Shown in pieces: positions 1-8,621 of a stretch of DNA of 64,000 nucleotides (position 1 is the stretch's first letter; every line of letters starts with the position of its first letter). Origin of the DNA: Ginsengibacter sp963792025 (GTDB taxonomy: Bacteria; Bacteroidota; Bacteroidia; Chitinophagales; Chitinophagaceae); assembly GCA_963792025.1 (NCBI GenBank), contig CAWBUS010000003.1, positions 248,001 through 312,000 on the forward strand. Direction: 5' to 3'. The notes under the pieces are model-generated. The model did no database searches and had not been told where the DNA came from. It saw nothing but the letters and a program-made list of their open reading frames with translations. Made by a program: the position numbers and the translations under genes.

Positions 1-67
1 TGTCAAAAGGTTTGTCATTAGCAGAATGTCGTTTTATTATTACACACAACCCGTGCACGCCGTATCC

Positions 68-204
68 TAAAACTAAACAATTGTTGCAATGCTCGCAAAT
101 AAGCCTGCTTCACGAATGTTTTAAACCATGCCCATAATAATTCAAATTCTCATTTCGTGTTTATGGAAAGGTGTTTTAAGGCCGGGGGTACGGATAGTCA
201 TTTA
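68..204. repeat. R6 repeat, copy A (leftmost stretch, no gene)
   Basis: This stretch before the first gene holds no credible ORF. It matches 1151-1289 as a diverged direct repeat of about 137 bp: shared blocks include AAAACTAA.CAATTG..GCAATGCTC, AATAATTCAAATTC.CA.TTCG and the end block CGGGN..ACG.ATAGT.ATTTA. The two copies bracket the J-domain gene and the VOC remnant. Seen directly by eye; percent identity not computed. Confidence 0.6.
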
Positions 205-382
205 GGAGCTTATACTTAATGCTGTAAAAAAAGTCGCAGGATCGGAATATTGAAGAAGATAACTCCCTACCTTAGACGCAATTTACTTTCAACTCAATAA
301 TATTAATTCAGACATGTCTGGTGAACACGCAAGCCAGGAAGAGTGGTAACTGCGCTTTAACAATAATTTCCAGGAAGCGCAA

Positions 383-721
383 TTATTCCTTGTTGATCTT
401 CTTTTCCAACTTTGATACTATCCAAAGACCGAAGCCTGCCCACATACCGGCAGATCTGAATGCTTCAGTGAGCAAGTCGTTATGTTTAGTTTGAGCAGCA
501 GGATTTGATAGTTCTTTTTGCTTTAAGTCGTAAGCTGCTCTTTTCCCGCTATCAGACAGGGTCTCGTATGCCGCCTGGATTTTTTTGAAAAACTCCATAC
601 TATTTGGGTTAGAGGAGTTCTTATCAGGGTGATACAGTTTGGCAAGTTCACGATACTTTTTTTTAACTTCCTCCGGGGTAGCCGATTGCGTGATACCGAA
701 AATTGCGTAAAAGTCTTCCAT
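383..721 (-). CDS. J-domain (DnaJ-like) protein, small
   Basis: A 112-residue protein with an N-terminal J domain (about residues 3-66) carrying the diagnostic HPD tripeptide at 31-33 and the YRELAKLYHPDK helix II/loop signature, which stimulates Hsp70 (DnaK) ATPase in known family members. There is no G/F-rich region, zinc finger or substrate-binding domain, so this is a type III J protein, not DnaJ itself. Residues about 86-104 form a hydrophobic stretch that could be a membrane anchor or a buried helix. It lies just downstream of a truncated VOC gene on the same strand and inside the R6 direct repeat, so it may have moved as a unit. Partner specificity cannot be told. Confidence 0.85.
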   Translation of the reverse strand: MEDFYAIFGITQSATPEEVKKKYRELAKLYHPDKNSSNPNSMEFFKKIQAAYETLSDSGKRAAYDLKQKELSNPAAQTKHNDLLTEAFRSAGMWAGFGLWIVSKLEKKINKE

Positions 722-786
722 TCAATAGCTGTTTTTGTTGGTATTTTTTTTATGGTTTTCTTAATTCCAAATTTCATTCATGTAGG

Positions 787-1077
787 TCAATACAATTGGT
801 TACTCTCTGTATGAATGATAAGTGAAAAGTTGTTATATGTTATTGATTCTATATAGGCTTTCATGTTGTCAGAACTCACGAAAATTGTTTCTGTGCTAAC
901 AGGCAAAGAGACATGCGCAAATTTTTTCGTCTGCTTCCTAAAAAACTTGTCTATCCGTTTTTGGAACATCTTTAAAGCGTCTAATGTATGTAAACGCTTG
1001 TCGAAAAACTGATTTGCAAAATTAAATGCATCTTCACAATTGCCGTTAAAATAAATGTATGGATTCAATGTTGTCAT
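787..1077 (-). pseudogene. Truncated PhnB-like VOC (glyoxalase-fold) protein
   Basis: The 96-residue reading frame begins with the typical PhnB-like start (NPYIYFNGNCEDAFNF) and has the middle motif HVSLPVSTETIF.SSD, which in the family reads HVSLPIGGGTILMGSD. Family members run to about 140-150 residues with a second half containing paired beta-alpha-beta modules; this frame stops after the segment FSLIIHTESNQLY, where relatives continue with EAD.LF and a metal-binding or dimer-completing half. The segment between residues 24 and 54 is also unusually basic and degenerate. I read it as a truncated, probably non-functional remnant; a short diverged but expressed protein is the alternative. Confidence 0.6.
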
Positions 1078-1150
1078 AAAAATTATTTCACACCTCTGTG
1101 TACTTTTTCTGTCGCTGCAAAATAATGCACAGATCTTGCATTACCTCAAT

Positions 1151-1289
1151 CTAAAACTAATCAATTGCAGCAATGCTCCCAAAAGGCCTGTTTGATAAAT
1201 TTTTTAAATCATTAATGCAAATAATTCAAATTCCCACTTCGCTTTTAAAGAAAGATTTATTAATGCCGGGTTTCACGTATAGTTATTTA
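1151..1289. repeat. R6 repeat, copy B
   Basis: Diverged direct repeat of 68-204, same orientation, lying between the VOC remnant and the DUF695 gene. No other feature is visible in this gap. Confidence 0.6.
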
Positions 1290-1325
1290 ACAACCCTCAA
1301 CCTTAGACTAAAAAAGTAACTCCTG

Positions 1326-2429
1326 TTATTTGATATGAAATCTTTCAAATGATCGCCAATATTTGTCTTTATATATATCATACTCAATTTCAAATTGGTC
1401 GGAATAAGTTTGCTGAATTTTAAAAAAAACTTTGGAAGGCTTCCGAAAATCTTTACAAGCAAAATAAATTTCTCTTTCGCTATTTGCTGTTTGCCTGCCT
1501 ACGTTTAAATAACCATCATAGTCTTGTAATTCCCCCATTACTTCTTCTTCAATTTTAGCCAACATCTTGTAGTCTTTGTCATTTGGCATTCCATTATCAT
1601 TTTTCCCATCATATTTAAATATCAATACAGAGATCCAGGGGTGCGATGCTTTGCTATTCCAATTTAATAATTCTTCGTTTACTAAAGCTATCAGTTTGCC
1701 ACCTTTATCAAGATTTGCTTCGAGCAATGAATATTCATCGTTTTCTGTATTATAACGGGTGCCTTCATACTTCTCTAAAAATTCCTTCTGCCTCCAATTT
1801 AAAAAATCTTTGAGTTTATCAATAGGTATAATTTCCTCTTGCGCATCTTGCTTACCGATTACAGTTATTTCATCAATGTTGTTTACAAAATCAAGCTCTC
1901 CAATATAATTGTCCAGGAAAATATAAGCTCCGTTTGAAATTTGCTTTTTGTTATCTTCTGTTAAGTCGTCATGTAAAATTGTAATATCAACTTCATCCGG
2001 ATATCCGGCAATATCATTTGAATAAAATCCCATCGTTTTACTATTAAACTCATACCCTGCCATAGAAATACTTACATCTTTAATATTTAAAGCCGGCTTT
2101 AATGCGGTAAATTTCCAACCCGCTATTTTTGGCGCAGCATCTACAAGTTCTTCAACAAATACTATGTTCCTGGTATTTCCGTCAGCTGTTAAAACGAGTT
2201 CAACTGTGTTATCATCAAACATACCTGTCAAATAGAAATAGCCTTTTTTAAGTTGGTCAAGTTTTGGTGAAAGTTTATCAAAGAAGCCTTTTTCAAGTTC
2301 GTGGTTTCCCTTACGATTTTTTACTATGGCGAAGAAATCTTTCTCATTTTTTTGAAACCATGCCCAAAAATCAGCATAAGAATTTACTGGACTTTCTTTT
2401 TTCCCGAAGATGTTTTTTAATAAACTCAT
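1326..2429 (-). CDS. DUF695 domain-containing protein
   Basis: A 367-residue soluble protein without signal peptide or membrane segment. The C-terminal third (about 235-367) fits the DUF695 family: GGKLIALVNEELLNW near its start and the ending EIEYDIYKDKYWRSFERF, a highly typical DUF695 tail. The N-terminal 200 residues (FWAWFQKNEKDFF...) form a second conserved domain found fused to DUF695 in Bacteroidota, sometimes described as DUF6348/suppressor-like, but I cannot assign it with certainty. The ATG at 2427-2429 is the first in frame and fits the N-terminus FGKK. Biological role unknown. It is a single-gene unit with repeat R6 on one side and R5 on the other. Confidence 0.75.
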   Translation of the reverse strand: MSLLKNIFGKKESPVNSYADFWAWFQKNEKDFFAIVKNRKGNHELEKGFFDKLSPKLDQLKKGYFYLTGMFDDNTVELVLTADGNTRNIVFVEELVDAAPKIAGWKFTALKPALNIKDVSISMAGYEFNSKTMGFYSNDIAGYPDEVDITILHDDLTEDNKKQISNGAYIFLDNYIGELDFVNNIDEITVIGKQDAQEEIIPIDKLKDFLNWRQKEFLEKYEGTRYNTENDEYSLLEANLDKGGKLIALVNEELLNWNSKASHPWISVLIFKYDGKNDNGMPNDKDYKMLAKIEEEVMGELQDYDGYLNVGRQTANSEREIYFACKDFRKPSKVFFKIQQTYSDQFEIEYDIYKDKYWRSFERFHIK

Positions 2430-2600
2430 TTTTTTATAAATGTATTTTACTTAATTCACTATGAGATTTTATTATTTATGTGTTCACAAAATAAATATAC
2501 TAAAAGGTATTAGTGCGCCCATGTTAGCGCAAGTACCCAGAAGCCGGGCGCAAAAGTGTAGAGCAGGTTTTGTGAGTAGGCAATCTTGTGCCTGCATAAA

Positions 2601-2670
2601 GCAAATCCTCATCTTTTTAATGCTATCAGCAGCAGCCCAGGCTGACTTTCAATACTCAACTTTTGTACTT
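2601..2670. repeat. R5 repeat, copy A
   Basis: About 70 bp closely matching 58572-58642 in the same orientation (GCAAATCCTCATCTTTT, then GCTATCAGCA.CAG.CC, then GACTTTCA.TA.T, then TTTTGTAC). Just upstream, 2519-2540 resembles the left end of repeat R3. The stretch 2461-2682 contains an open frame on the plus strand but nothing protein-like; it is repeat DNA. Confidence 0.65.
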
Positions 2671-2682
2671 CTATACAACTCT

Positions 2683-3054
2683 TTATGCAGCCGCCGTTTC
2701 TAATTGCTGTAATTTCTTTTTATAAAATGCAATCTTAGCTTGATTATATTTTTGCTGATAAGCCTCCAAATCAACTGGCATAAAATCTTTTTGTTGGGTT
2801 ACCATTTTATAGAATATCGTTGCTATTTTGTTGGCAAACCAAATATTTCCTTTACTATTCTCTAAAATTGAACGAACTCCTGTTGTGTATTTCAATATTG
2901 TGGTGTCAATTTTACTTTCAAAGGGTTGATTATTGTTTTTAGCCTGTACTATCTCCTTATTTGATTGACCTTGATTATTGCAAGAGATTGATACAGCAAT
3001 CAAAAATGAGCAGCAAAGGATAAATAGGTTTTGCCTATTTGCGTTTACTTTCAT
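2683..3054 (-). pseudogene. Chimeric ORF: lipoprotein/propeller gene start joined to IS110 transposase tail
   Basis: The 123-residue frame is a fusion of two unrelated pieces. Residues 1-73 are the start of another gene: a lipoprotein signal (FLIAVSISC, lipobox Cys about 25), then TTGVRSILENSKGNIWF, the repeat hallmark of two-component-regulator beta-propellers (GVRSILEDSKGNIWFGS). From about residue 74 the frame changes into NKIATIFYKMVTQQKDF... and a lysine/glutamine-rich helix, which is the C-terminal tail expected of the IS110 transposase encoded immediately upstream. Its ATG overlaps the transposase TGA (ATGA). The 7-mer TTTTGTT (plus strand) occurs at both junctions, 2826-2832 and 3068-3074. 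Unlikely to be a functional protein as it stands. Confidence 0.65.
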
Positions 3055-4271
3055 TTTGACGGTGTTTTTTTGTTTATTACCGCCAGTTTTCTGGCCGTAG
3101 CGGAAATTGCTGCCGGTCTTCCTTTTCTGAATGCAATGCGTTTAAAGAAATTGGAAAGAGCTGTGTCTTTTAAATTGCCAATGGCATTGGCGGCATTTCT
3201 TAAAGCAATTTTCAAACGATTACTACCCTTTGGGATTCTGCTGCTAAGTATTTTGCCACCGCTTACTCTATTATCGGGGGCAAGCCTCAACCAACTGGCA
3301 AATTGTTTGGCGGTTTCAAATTTATGAATGCCATTACCCACTTCGCTCATCAAGGCAAGTGCCGTAGCATGGCTTACACCTTCAATGGCCAGCAGATCCA
3401 CGCCACCAAAATATTGGTAAGACAGCAAGTTGATGTCTAAATTTTTGGGTGTGTTTTTGTTTATCTTTTTGTAAACCTTTTTGTCAATAACATGCTGCCT
3501 TTTTTCATCATCATTATTGATTTGTTCATTCAATAATTTTTCTATTTCCACATCACATTCTTTCATCTTTTCCTGGAAGTTTACGTACAACTGATATTCC
3601 TGGTTTAATCCAAAAAGATAGTCTTTTCTTCCATTGCTTTGAAGCGCTTTTGCAATTTCCTCTTTACTCTTTTTGCAATTGCTATGTCTTAGACCTGCTA
3701 ATTTTTCCGGGCTTTTTTCACCTTTGCAAATGGCATCAATGATGGTAAGGCCCGTAAGTCCTGCTATATCTTTCACTACCACGTCTAAACGCAGATTAAG
3801 GAGCCGTAGGTACTTTTGCATTTTACGGGTAGTATCAGCAGCTTGCCATAACAGATTAGTTCGATGCCTGCAATAGGTGCGTAGCTGTTCGGTGGCTTCA
3901 TCGGGTAAAAAGCTTCCGGTTAACAGCCCGATGGTATGAAGCTTTTGAATCCATTGCGCATCTTTTACATCCGTTTTTTTGCCCTTGATGTTTTTGGTAA
4001 ATTTTCCATTACATAAAATAACCTGGAAACCCGCAGCCTGTAAAGTGATATACAGTTGTTGCCAATAAGTACCGGTACTTTCCATGGCAACTGTTTTAAT
4101 TTCATTGTCGGAAAACCATTTGGTGAGTTGCTGCAGGTCTTCATTATAAACACCAAATTCTTTGACGTCATTGCAGCCTTGACCAACCGCGGCGAAGTGA
4201 GAACGGCTGCCTACATCAATGCCCGCTGCATTGGGATTGACAACTTCCATTTTTACATTTCTTTTTTGCAT
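3051..4271 (-). CDS. IS110-family transposase (DEDD), C-terminus altered
   Basis: A 406-residue recombinase of the IS110 family, which moves DNA using a RuvC-like DEDD domain plus a Tnp (Transposase_20) domain with a catalytic serine, guided in characterised members by a bridge RNA. Visible here: GIDVGS with D19, ESTGTYW with E64, KTDVKDAQW with D101 and D104 (all four acids present); C-terminal domain with LLAIEGVSHATALALMSEVG and SGGK with S337. The end reads TARKLAVI followed by an abnormal NKKTPSK; relatives continue about 40 residues further, and that missing tail lies 240 bp downstream in the chimeric frame 2683-3054. Start could also be M8. Domain-complete, but the tail change may have inactivated it. 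Confidence 0.9.
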   Translation of the reverse strand: MQKRNVKMEVVNPNAAGIDVGSRSHFAAVGQGCNDVKEFGVYNEDLQQLTKWFSDNEIKTVAMESTGTYWQQLYITLQAAGFQVILCNGKFTKNIKGKKTDVKDAQWIQKLHTIGLLTGSFLPDEATEQLRTYCRHRTNLLWQAADTTRKMQKYLRLLNLRLDVVVKDIAGLTGLTIIDAICKGEKSPEKLAGLRHSNCKKSKEEIAKALQSNGRKDYLFGLNQEYQLYVNFQEKMKECDVEIEKLLNEQINNDDEKRQHVIDKKVYKKINKNTPKNLDINLLSYQYFGGVDLLAIEGVSHATALALMSEVGNGIHKFETAKQFASWLRLAPDNRVSGGKILSSRIPKGSNRLKIALRNAANAIGNLKDTALSNFFKRIAFRKGRPAAISATARKLAVINKKTPSK

Positions 4272-4284
4272 AATATTCTTTTTT

Positions 4285-4440
4285 TAGCGGTGAATAAAAA
4301 TGCTCTCAGAGAATGTATCTTTGACATGAAAATATTCTGAACGGGATTCCCGGATAAAACCGGGATCACCACTGAAGTGATCACAAAGCTTTTTTGTTCT
4401 GCGCAAAAAAGCTTTTTACATTCCAACCAGAATGACGCCC
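4285..4440 (-). ncRNA. Candidate IS110 bridge RNA / structured leader
   Basis: The non-coding stretch directly upstream of the transposase, read on the minus strand, folds into three consecutive hairpins: AAAGCTTTTTTG / CAAAAAAGCTTT with a 7-nt loop (about 4386-4418), GATCAC / GTGATC (about 4368-4385), and CCCGG / CCGGG (4349-4364). In IS110-group elements the bridge RNA is transcribed from exactly this upstream non-coding end and contains a 5' stem-loop followed by two internal-loop domains. Position and structure fit; loops complementary to target and donor could not be tested without the element ends. The first hairpin followed by an A/T-rich stretch could instead be a terminator. Confidence 0.4.
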
Positions 4441-4692
4441 GTGCTATTACGCAACAATGCTAACATCGGCCTTGCAAAGAGCCTCATAAATTTAATATAT
4501 TTCGTCAAGGAGAATTGGTGTCTCTAACGTTAGCTTAAGAAGTGATTTTTGGTTCCAAAAAAAGGGGAATGACGCACAACGTTAAATGTCTATGAAGTTG
4601 TGCCATCTGAAAAACATCAGCCTCAATCAACTACAAAAGCAAAATAGTGGACTGCAGATAAATGATAACAGACACCTGGAAACAAGCATGTT

Positions 4693-4718
4693 TAAAAATG
4701 CCCGAACTAAGTCGGGCT
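4693..4718 (-). terminator. Rho-independent terminator for the 4742-5320 gene
   Basis: Stem GCCCGA (4700-4705) with TCGGGC (4712-4717), followed on the minus strand by ATTTTTAAAC. It lies just beyond the stop codon of the secreted-protein gene. Confidence 0.55.
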
Positions 4719-4741
4719 TGTACAAAAAAAGTCTTTGAATA

Positions 4742-5320
4742 CTAATTGGCTTTATCGAATACGGTCTTCCAGGAACGCCCGCCGCCGAATAAGTTTGATT
4801 TTGCATTGGCCTGAACAGAAATAGACTTGCCATCATTGCTCAACTTCCAAACCTCTGTTACGTAAACAAGCATTTGTTCCAGAACATTTACATTGCCAGG
4901 AGTGGGAACCATCTTGTGTACAATTGAGTTAACAGTCATAGTTTGTCCATCAGCTGACAACTTTACGGTAAACTTCTTTCCCCATTCCCGGCTATGATTA
5001 ATTTGGCTTTCGCTTTCTTTACCGTCGAAGGCCAGTTTCTCCTGGCTGGTAACAGCAGTTGTGCCCGGAAACGAGCTTGACACCTCTACGATTAGAAAAT
5101 TTGCCCCCTCAGTTATTTTCATTGTTTTTGCCAGCATACGGTCCCCCGAGTAATAGCAGCAAACAATATTTCCGCCCATACTTATCGACTCTTTGGATTT
5201 CCATTCGCCAGAAAAGTTAGCGCGATGAGTGCCATTTTTTTGTTGAGCCTGTACGGCAAAATAAATTACTCCTGTTAACAGAATAATCAGGCAGGACAAA
5301 ACGTATCTTTTATTTTTCAT
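4742..5320 (-). CDS. Secreted protein of unknown function, lipocalin-like start
   Basis: A 192-residue protein with a clear Sec signal peptide (hydrophobic residues 8-24, likely cleavage after AVQA). The mature start FSGEWKSKESISMGG resembles the first strand of lipocalin-like or DUF4488-type domains (SG.WK...S), and the rest alternates beta-strand-like segments ending with SWKTVFDK. A C-C pair (IVCCYYSG) is present early. No catalytic motif recognised. It is transcribed away from the membrane-bound regulator at 5505 with a 184-bp shared upstream region, so that regulator is a candidate controller; this is inference from position only. Confidence 0.65.
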   Translation of the reverse strand: MKNKRYVLSCLIILLTGVIYFAVQAQQKNGTHRANFSGEWKSKESISMGGNIVCCYYSGDRMLAKTMKITEGANFLIVEVSSSFPGTTAVTSQEKLAFDGKESESQINHSREWGKKFTVKLSADGQTMTVNSIVHKMVPTPGNVNVLEQMLVYVTEVWKLSNDGKSISVQANAKSNLFGGGRSWKTVFDKAN

Positions 5321-5504
5321 TTGTTTATTTTTTGCTTTTTAATGGTGATGAAGCGATTATGATTTACCCTGCGGGTTTCGGCAAAATCATGATGGTTTCA
5401 TATCCTGTCAAAATTGATGCAGCAAATCTACTTTGATATTTTTCGGCCTGAGAGATTTGGATTGTAAATAAAAATGCAACCTTTGTAAATAAATTGTAAA
5501 TGGT

Positions 5505-6404
5505 ATGTTTGACAGCCGAAATTTACTTTCCGGGAAACGCAAATACCTGTGGGGAGCGATATTACTCTCGTTTGTCTGTGTGATCTGCGTGGCTTTCAGT
5601 ATGACCGGCAGCGACGGTTTTGATATCGCCAGGAGGGAAGTTTTGCTTCGGAGGATAGGAGATGAACTACTCACACAGTCGGGCGACAGTAAATCAAGGG
5701 TGCTTCCGGTAAAAAAGATCGCCGAAAATGAATACCAGATCAGCTTTGAGAATGAACTTACTTTTCAGCCGGACTCCCTGGTGAGTACTACCCGGCGTTT
5801 GTTGGCCAAAGACCCCCTCGCAGGTGATTATGTAGTTAACGTTCTGAACTGTGGCAACTCCAGCGTAGCCTATGGATACGCTATATCCAACAATAAAAAA
5901 GATGATATTATAGCTTGTAGAGGAAGAGTGCAACCCAGAGCATGTTACATGATCAACATTAAATTTAAACCAACTGCTTTCATTACAGCAAAGAATGGGT
6001 ATTTCCTGGGCGCTCTGTCATTTTTAGCATTTGTTGGATTTATTATTTTGAGACCTGTCAAGCCGAAGAAGGCCTTACCTAACAACAGTCAGAATACTGA
6101 TGTTGAAACGTTCACTTTGGGGTCAATGTCGTTCAACGCGGAGACTCGTAAGCTCATGATAAATGGAAACAGCATAGACCTGACCAAAACTGAAACCCGT
6201 GTACTACGCATTTTCGCGTTGTCTCCTAACGAAGCTATAGAGCGAAGCCGGCTACAAAAAGAGATATGGGAAGATGAAGGTGTTATAGTAGGCCGCAGCC
6301 TGGATATGTTTATTTCAAAACTTAGAAAAAAACTGGAATTTGATCCCAATATCAAAATTGCTGTTATAAGAGGCAAAGGATATAAGCTTGAAATTAGCGC
6401 TTAA
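5505..6404 (+). CDS. Membrane-bound winged-helix transcriptional regulator (ToxR-like)
   Basis: A 299-residue protein with two membrane segments (about 14-32 and 166-183), a periplasmic domain of about 130 residues between them, and a cytoplasmic C-terminal Trans_reg_C (OmpR/PhoB-type) winged helix at about 202-297. The DNA-binding part shows the expected order: LTKTETRVLRIFALSPNEAIERSRLQ, then IWEDE, VGRSLDMFISKLRKKL recognition helix and VIRGKGYKLE hairpin wing. There is no receiver domain. Known ToxR/CadC proteins put the DNA-binding domain first; here it is last, an architecture recurrent in Bacteroidota. It probably senses an envelope signal directly. Targets unknown; the divergent gene 4742-5320 is the nearest candidate. 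Confidence 0.8.
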   Translation: MFDSRNLLSGKRKYLWGAILLSFVCVICVAFSMTGSDGFDIARREVLLRRIGDELLTQSGDSKSRVLPVKKIAENEYQISFENELTFQPDSLVSTTRRLLAKDPLAGDYVVNVLNCGNSSVAYGYAISNNKKDDIIACRGRVQPRACYMINIKFKPTAFITAKNGYFLGALSFLAFVGFIILRPVKPKKALPNNSQNTDVETFTLGSMSFNAETRKLMINGNSIDLTKTETRVLRIFALSPNEAIERSRLQKEIWEDEGVIVGRSLDMFISKLRKKLEFDPNIKIAVIRGKGYKLEISA

Positions 6405-6622
6405 GAAAATCTTCCCGCTCCCAACTGAGGTTATTAGAATTCATTGGGCATTTGTAAAACTCTACAGTGAGCTACTAATGTGGTATCATTAAAAGAATTA
6501 TCCTTCATTCCTAAAGTCTCATGAAAGGGACTTTGCTTTTACCCAAAAGCTGGTAATTTGTATTTCACTGTCCGTTTAATTATCTTTTATTATTGAGCAA
6601 GTTTACCGCAAAAAAGTAAGTT

Positions 6623-6860
6623 GGTGTTTCAGCGGGGTTTTCCGTGCATAGGCTTCTGATATAAAGTAATCTTGCCGGAAACCCCGATGCCGGATACTGT
6701 ATCAATTTAATAAGCCCGCTTTTGCTTTTTCGTGAACTTTGCCAATCCATATTACTTTGAAGTTTGGCTGCAAACGGGTGGATCGTTCTTTCGTCGCCGG
6801 GGTTTCACACCTGCGTCCTGGTAACCGATAGTTTATTCTGTGAAAACCCAGCCGGGACAC
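6623..6860. repeat. R1 repeat, copy 1 (238 bp, hairpin at each end)
   Basis: The gap 6405-6985 has no gene; this element fills its middle. It starts GGTGTTTCAGCGGGG and ends in the near inverse (CCAGCCGGGACAC). The left end forms a hairpin CGGGGTTTTCCG (6633-6644) / CGGAAACCCCG (6676-6686), the right end another, CCGGGGTTTCACA (6797-6809) / TGTGAAAACCCAGCCGG (6839-6855). Further copies: 13530-13768, 18699-18938, 18939-19087 (half) and a diverged relative at 33588-33774, all in the same orientation. Confidence 0.8.
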
Positions 6861-6926
6861 TATACAAACTAAGGACAGCGCCCCTCACGGTTACGAGCAC
6901 ACTAAGTATAGCCGGGGAAAACAAGG

Positions 6927-6948
6927 AAGTCCCGTAATAACGGGACTT
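6927..6948 (-). terminator. Terminator-like hairpin after the ScyD/E-like gene
   Basis: Perfect 9-bp stem AAGTCCCGT / ACGGGACTT with a 4-nt loop, followed on the minus strand by CCTTGTTTTCC, 38 bp past the stop codon. Confidence 0.5.
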
Positions 6949-6985
6949 CAATCAACGGTTATTACTAACCTCAATATAATTTTTT

Positions 6986-8137
6986 CTAATTGCCATGTGT
7001 GTCTGCGCCTACATATTGACATGTAAAGCCTAACTGAAGAATCTGTCCTAAACCTATTGGCCCTGTTCCCCAATCAGAAATATATAATTTACCATCTGGT
7101 CCAAATGTCATCGCAGTAGGAAGGCTCAAACCAGAGGTAACTATTTGCCGCTTACCTGAAGGTTCTACTCTCACCACATCACCATGACCGGGAGCGGGTG
7201 TAGGAGAACCAACAGTGTTTTCGAGTACATACAGGTTGTTATTGTCGTCAAACAAAATACCGAGTATAGCGGTGAATCCTGTCGCATAAGGCGCATACGT
7301 TCCATTGGGTAATAACTTATATACAGTAGCCGCTCCCTGCACCAACGGGAAAGATGTAAGCGTACCAAAGTATAAGTTACCGTTATGGTATACAATTGTT
7401 GTTGGGCCGATCCAGTCCGTAACACCACTATGGATTTTTGAAATATCTGCAATCCGTTTTATATCGCCTGTCTTCGGAAAAACTTCATCAATTTCCTGGT
7501 GGTTTGGTTCCGCAATATAAAAGTTGCCGCCGGCGCTGGTCATACTATATGGATTTCCATCTGGTGTGAAGTCATCCGGGTCAGGACTTGCAACCGGATT
7601 AGCAAGCAGGAAGTTGCTATAGTTTGCGGCTATGGTCCATGTGTGATCAGGGCTTATTTTTACTACACTGTTAGGAATATCAGGCACGCTGTGCGAACAT
7701 CCGGCTCCTGCGATGAGGCCATACAAGGTATTTCCAATAAAAGCCACATCGGCCATTCCCGTAATGGCGTTGCCTGTTCCTGGGCCACCAGTGCAGGATG
7801 GAAGATGATCCGCAAAAGTTGTACGAACGCCGTTCATATCAATGCGTGAAATGCGGCTGCCCGTGTCGCTACCCATGTAAGGACCGACCGGCGGCGCGGG
7901 CTGAAGGCAATTGGTTGAAATATTTTTTCCGCCATAGCCACCTTCCGCCACATATAAATTACCATCCGGCCCAAATTTAAGACCGCGTGGATTATGCAGA
8001 CCCGTAGCAAAAACGTTGGTTGTAACTACAAGAGTAGCGTCATCGCCGCATTTTGGTATACTGTATTTTTTGCATCCGGAAAATGCAAAAGTGACTGTAA
8101 TAGCAATTGCTGTTGCAAGTAAGAATTTGTGTTTCAT
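6986..8137 (-). CDS. ScyD/ScyE-family beta-propeller lipoprotein
   Basis: From the ATG at 8135-8137 (chosen because it places a lipoprotein signal at the start: hydrophobic run then FSGC, Cys about 21) the product has 383 residues. It matches the ScyD/ScyE family: FATGLHNPRGLKFGPDGNLYVAEGG, then SRISRIDMNG, MADVAFIGNTLYGLIAGAG, NPYSMTSAGGNFYIAEPN, and GLSLPTAMTFGPDGKLYISDWG. These are blades of an NHL-like six-bladed propeller. In cyanobacteria the namesakes sit in scytonemin clusters; in Bacteroidota relatives are secreted proteins of unknown substrate. The C-terminus lacks a type IX sorting domain. It stands alone, divergent from the LytS-type kinase. Confidence 0.8.
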   Translation of the reverse strand: MKHKFLLATAIAITVTFAFSGCKKYSIPKCGDDATLVVTTNVFATGLHNPRGLKFGPDGNLYVAEGGYGGKNISTNCLQPAPPVGPYMGSDTGSRISRIDMNGVRTTFADHLPSCTGGPGTGNAITGMADVAFIGNTLYGLIAGAGCSHSVPDIPNSVVKISPDHTWTIAANYSNFLLANPVASPDPDDFTPDGNPYSMTSAGGNFYIAEPNHQEIDEVFPKTGDIKRIADISKIHSGVTDWIGPTTIVYHNGNLYFGTLTSFPLVQGAATVYKLLPNGTYAPYATGFTAILGILFDDNNNLYVLENTVGSPTPAPGHGDVVRVEPSGKRQIVTSGLSLPTAMTFGPDGKLYISDWGTGPIGLGQILQLGFTCQYVGADTHGN

Positions 8138-8621
8138 AATTATGCTCTTTTTTTTATAAAAATTGTTTATTGTGACAGGCATTTCATAAAGAATATTTTT
8201 ATTTAAAAGTCCGGGTGCTTTGCAAGGGCGACAAAGGAAATCGTCATCAGTTCAGCAAAAGGTCATTTCTTAACGTGATTAGCGATTAGAATTTATTCAG
8301 TGTTATTGCAATTTTGTTTTCTATCCGGTTGCTGATCATTTAACAGAAATAGTTCCGGATGATTAATTCTGCAGATAAAGGTAGCTGCCTGCAAAAGTGT
8401 TTTTTGCCTTTTGCGACAAAACGATAGCAACATACTATATATAACCGGGTCCTGCCGACAAACAGCGTCTTATGAGACCGGCAGCAAGCTGTTTCACCCG
8501 GAAAATCTGGTTGTTTAGGGAGCTCCATCAACGAGCCATGGAAACTTCCCTCGTTGTTCATAGGCTGATTATCGTTATTTGTCGCAAATCTTTTTTGGGT
8601 CGGTTCAAAATCTTAATTTTA
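8138..8621. other. Divergent intergenic region, no gene
   Basis: About 480 bp between the ScyD/E-like gene and the kinase. The open frame upstream of 8622 on the plus strand has no protein-like character. It should hold both promoters; I see no certain -33/-7 pair (TTG / TANNTTTG). Confidence 0.5.

Larger units (their letters stand above)
2683..4480 (-). mobile_element. IS110-family insertion sequence (approximate limits)
   Basis: Extent inferred from the transposase, the displaced C-terminal tail fragment downstream and the structured leader upstream. IS110 elements normally lack terminal inverted repeats, so the outer ends cannot be fixed from one copy; no second copy is present in the window. 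The inner 242-bp segment 2826-3067 appears to be foreign DNA within or next to the element. Confidence 0.6.

Noticed and set aside
2461..2703. 80-residue plus-strand frame
   Set aside because: Overlaps repeats R3/R5 with no protein-like pattern; the matching copy at 58.6 kb is not open in the same way.
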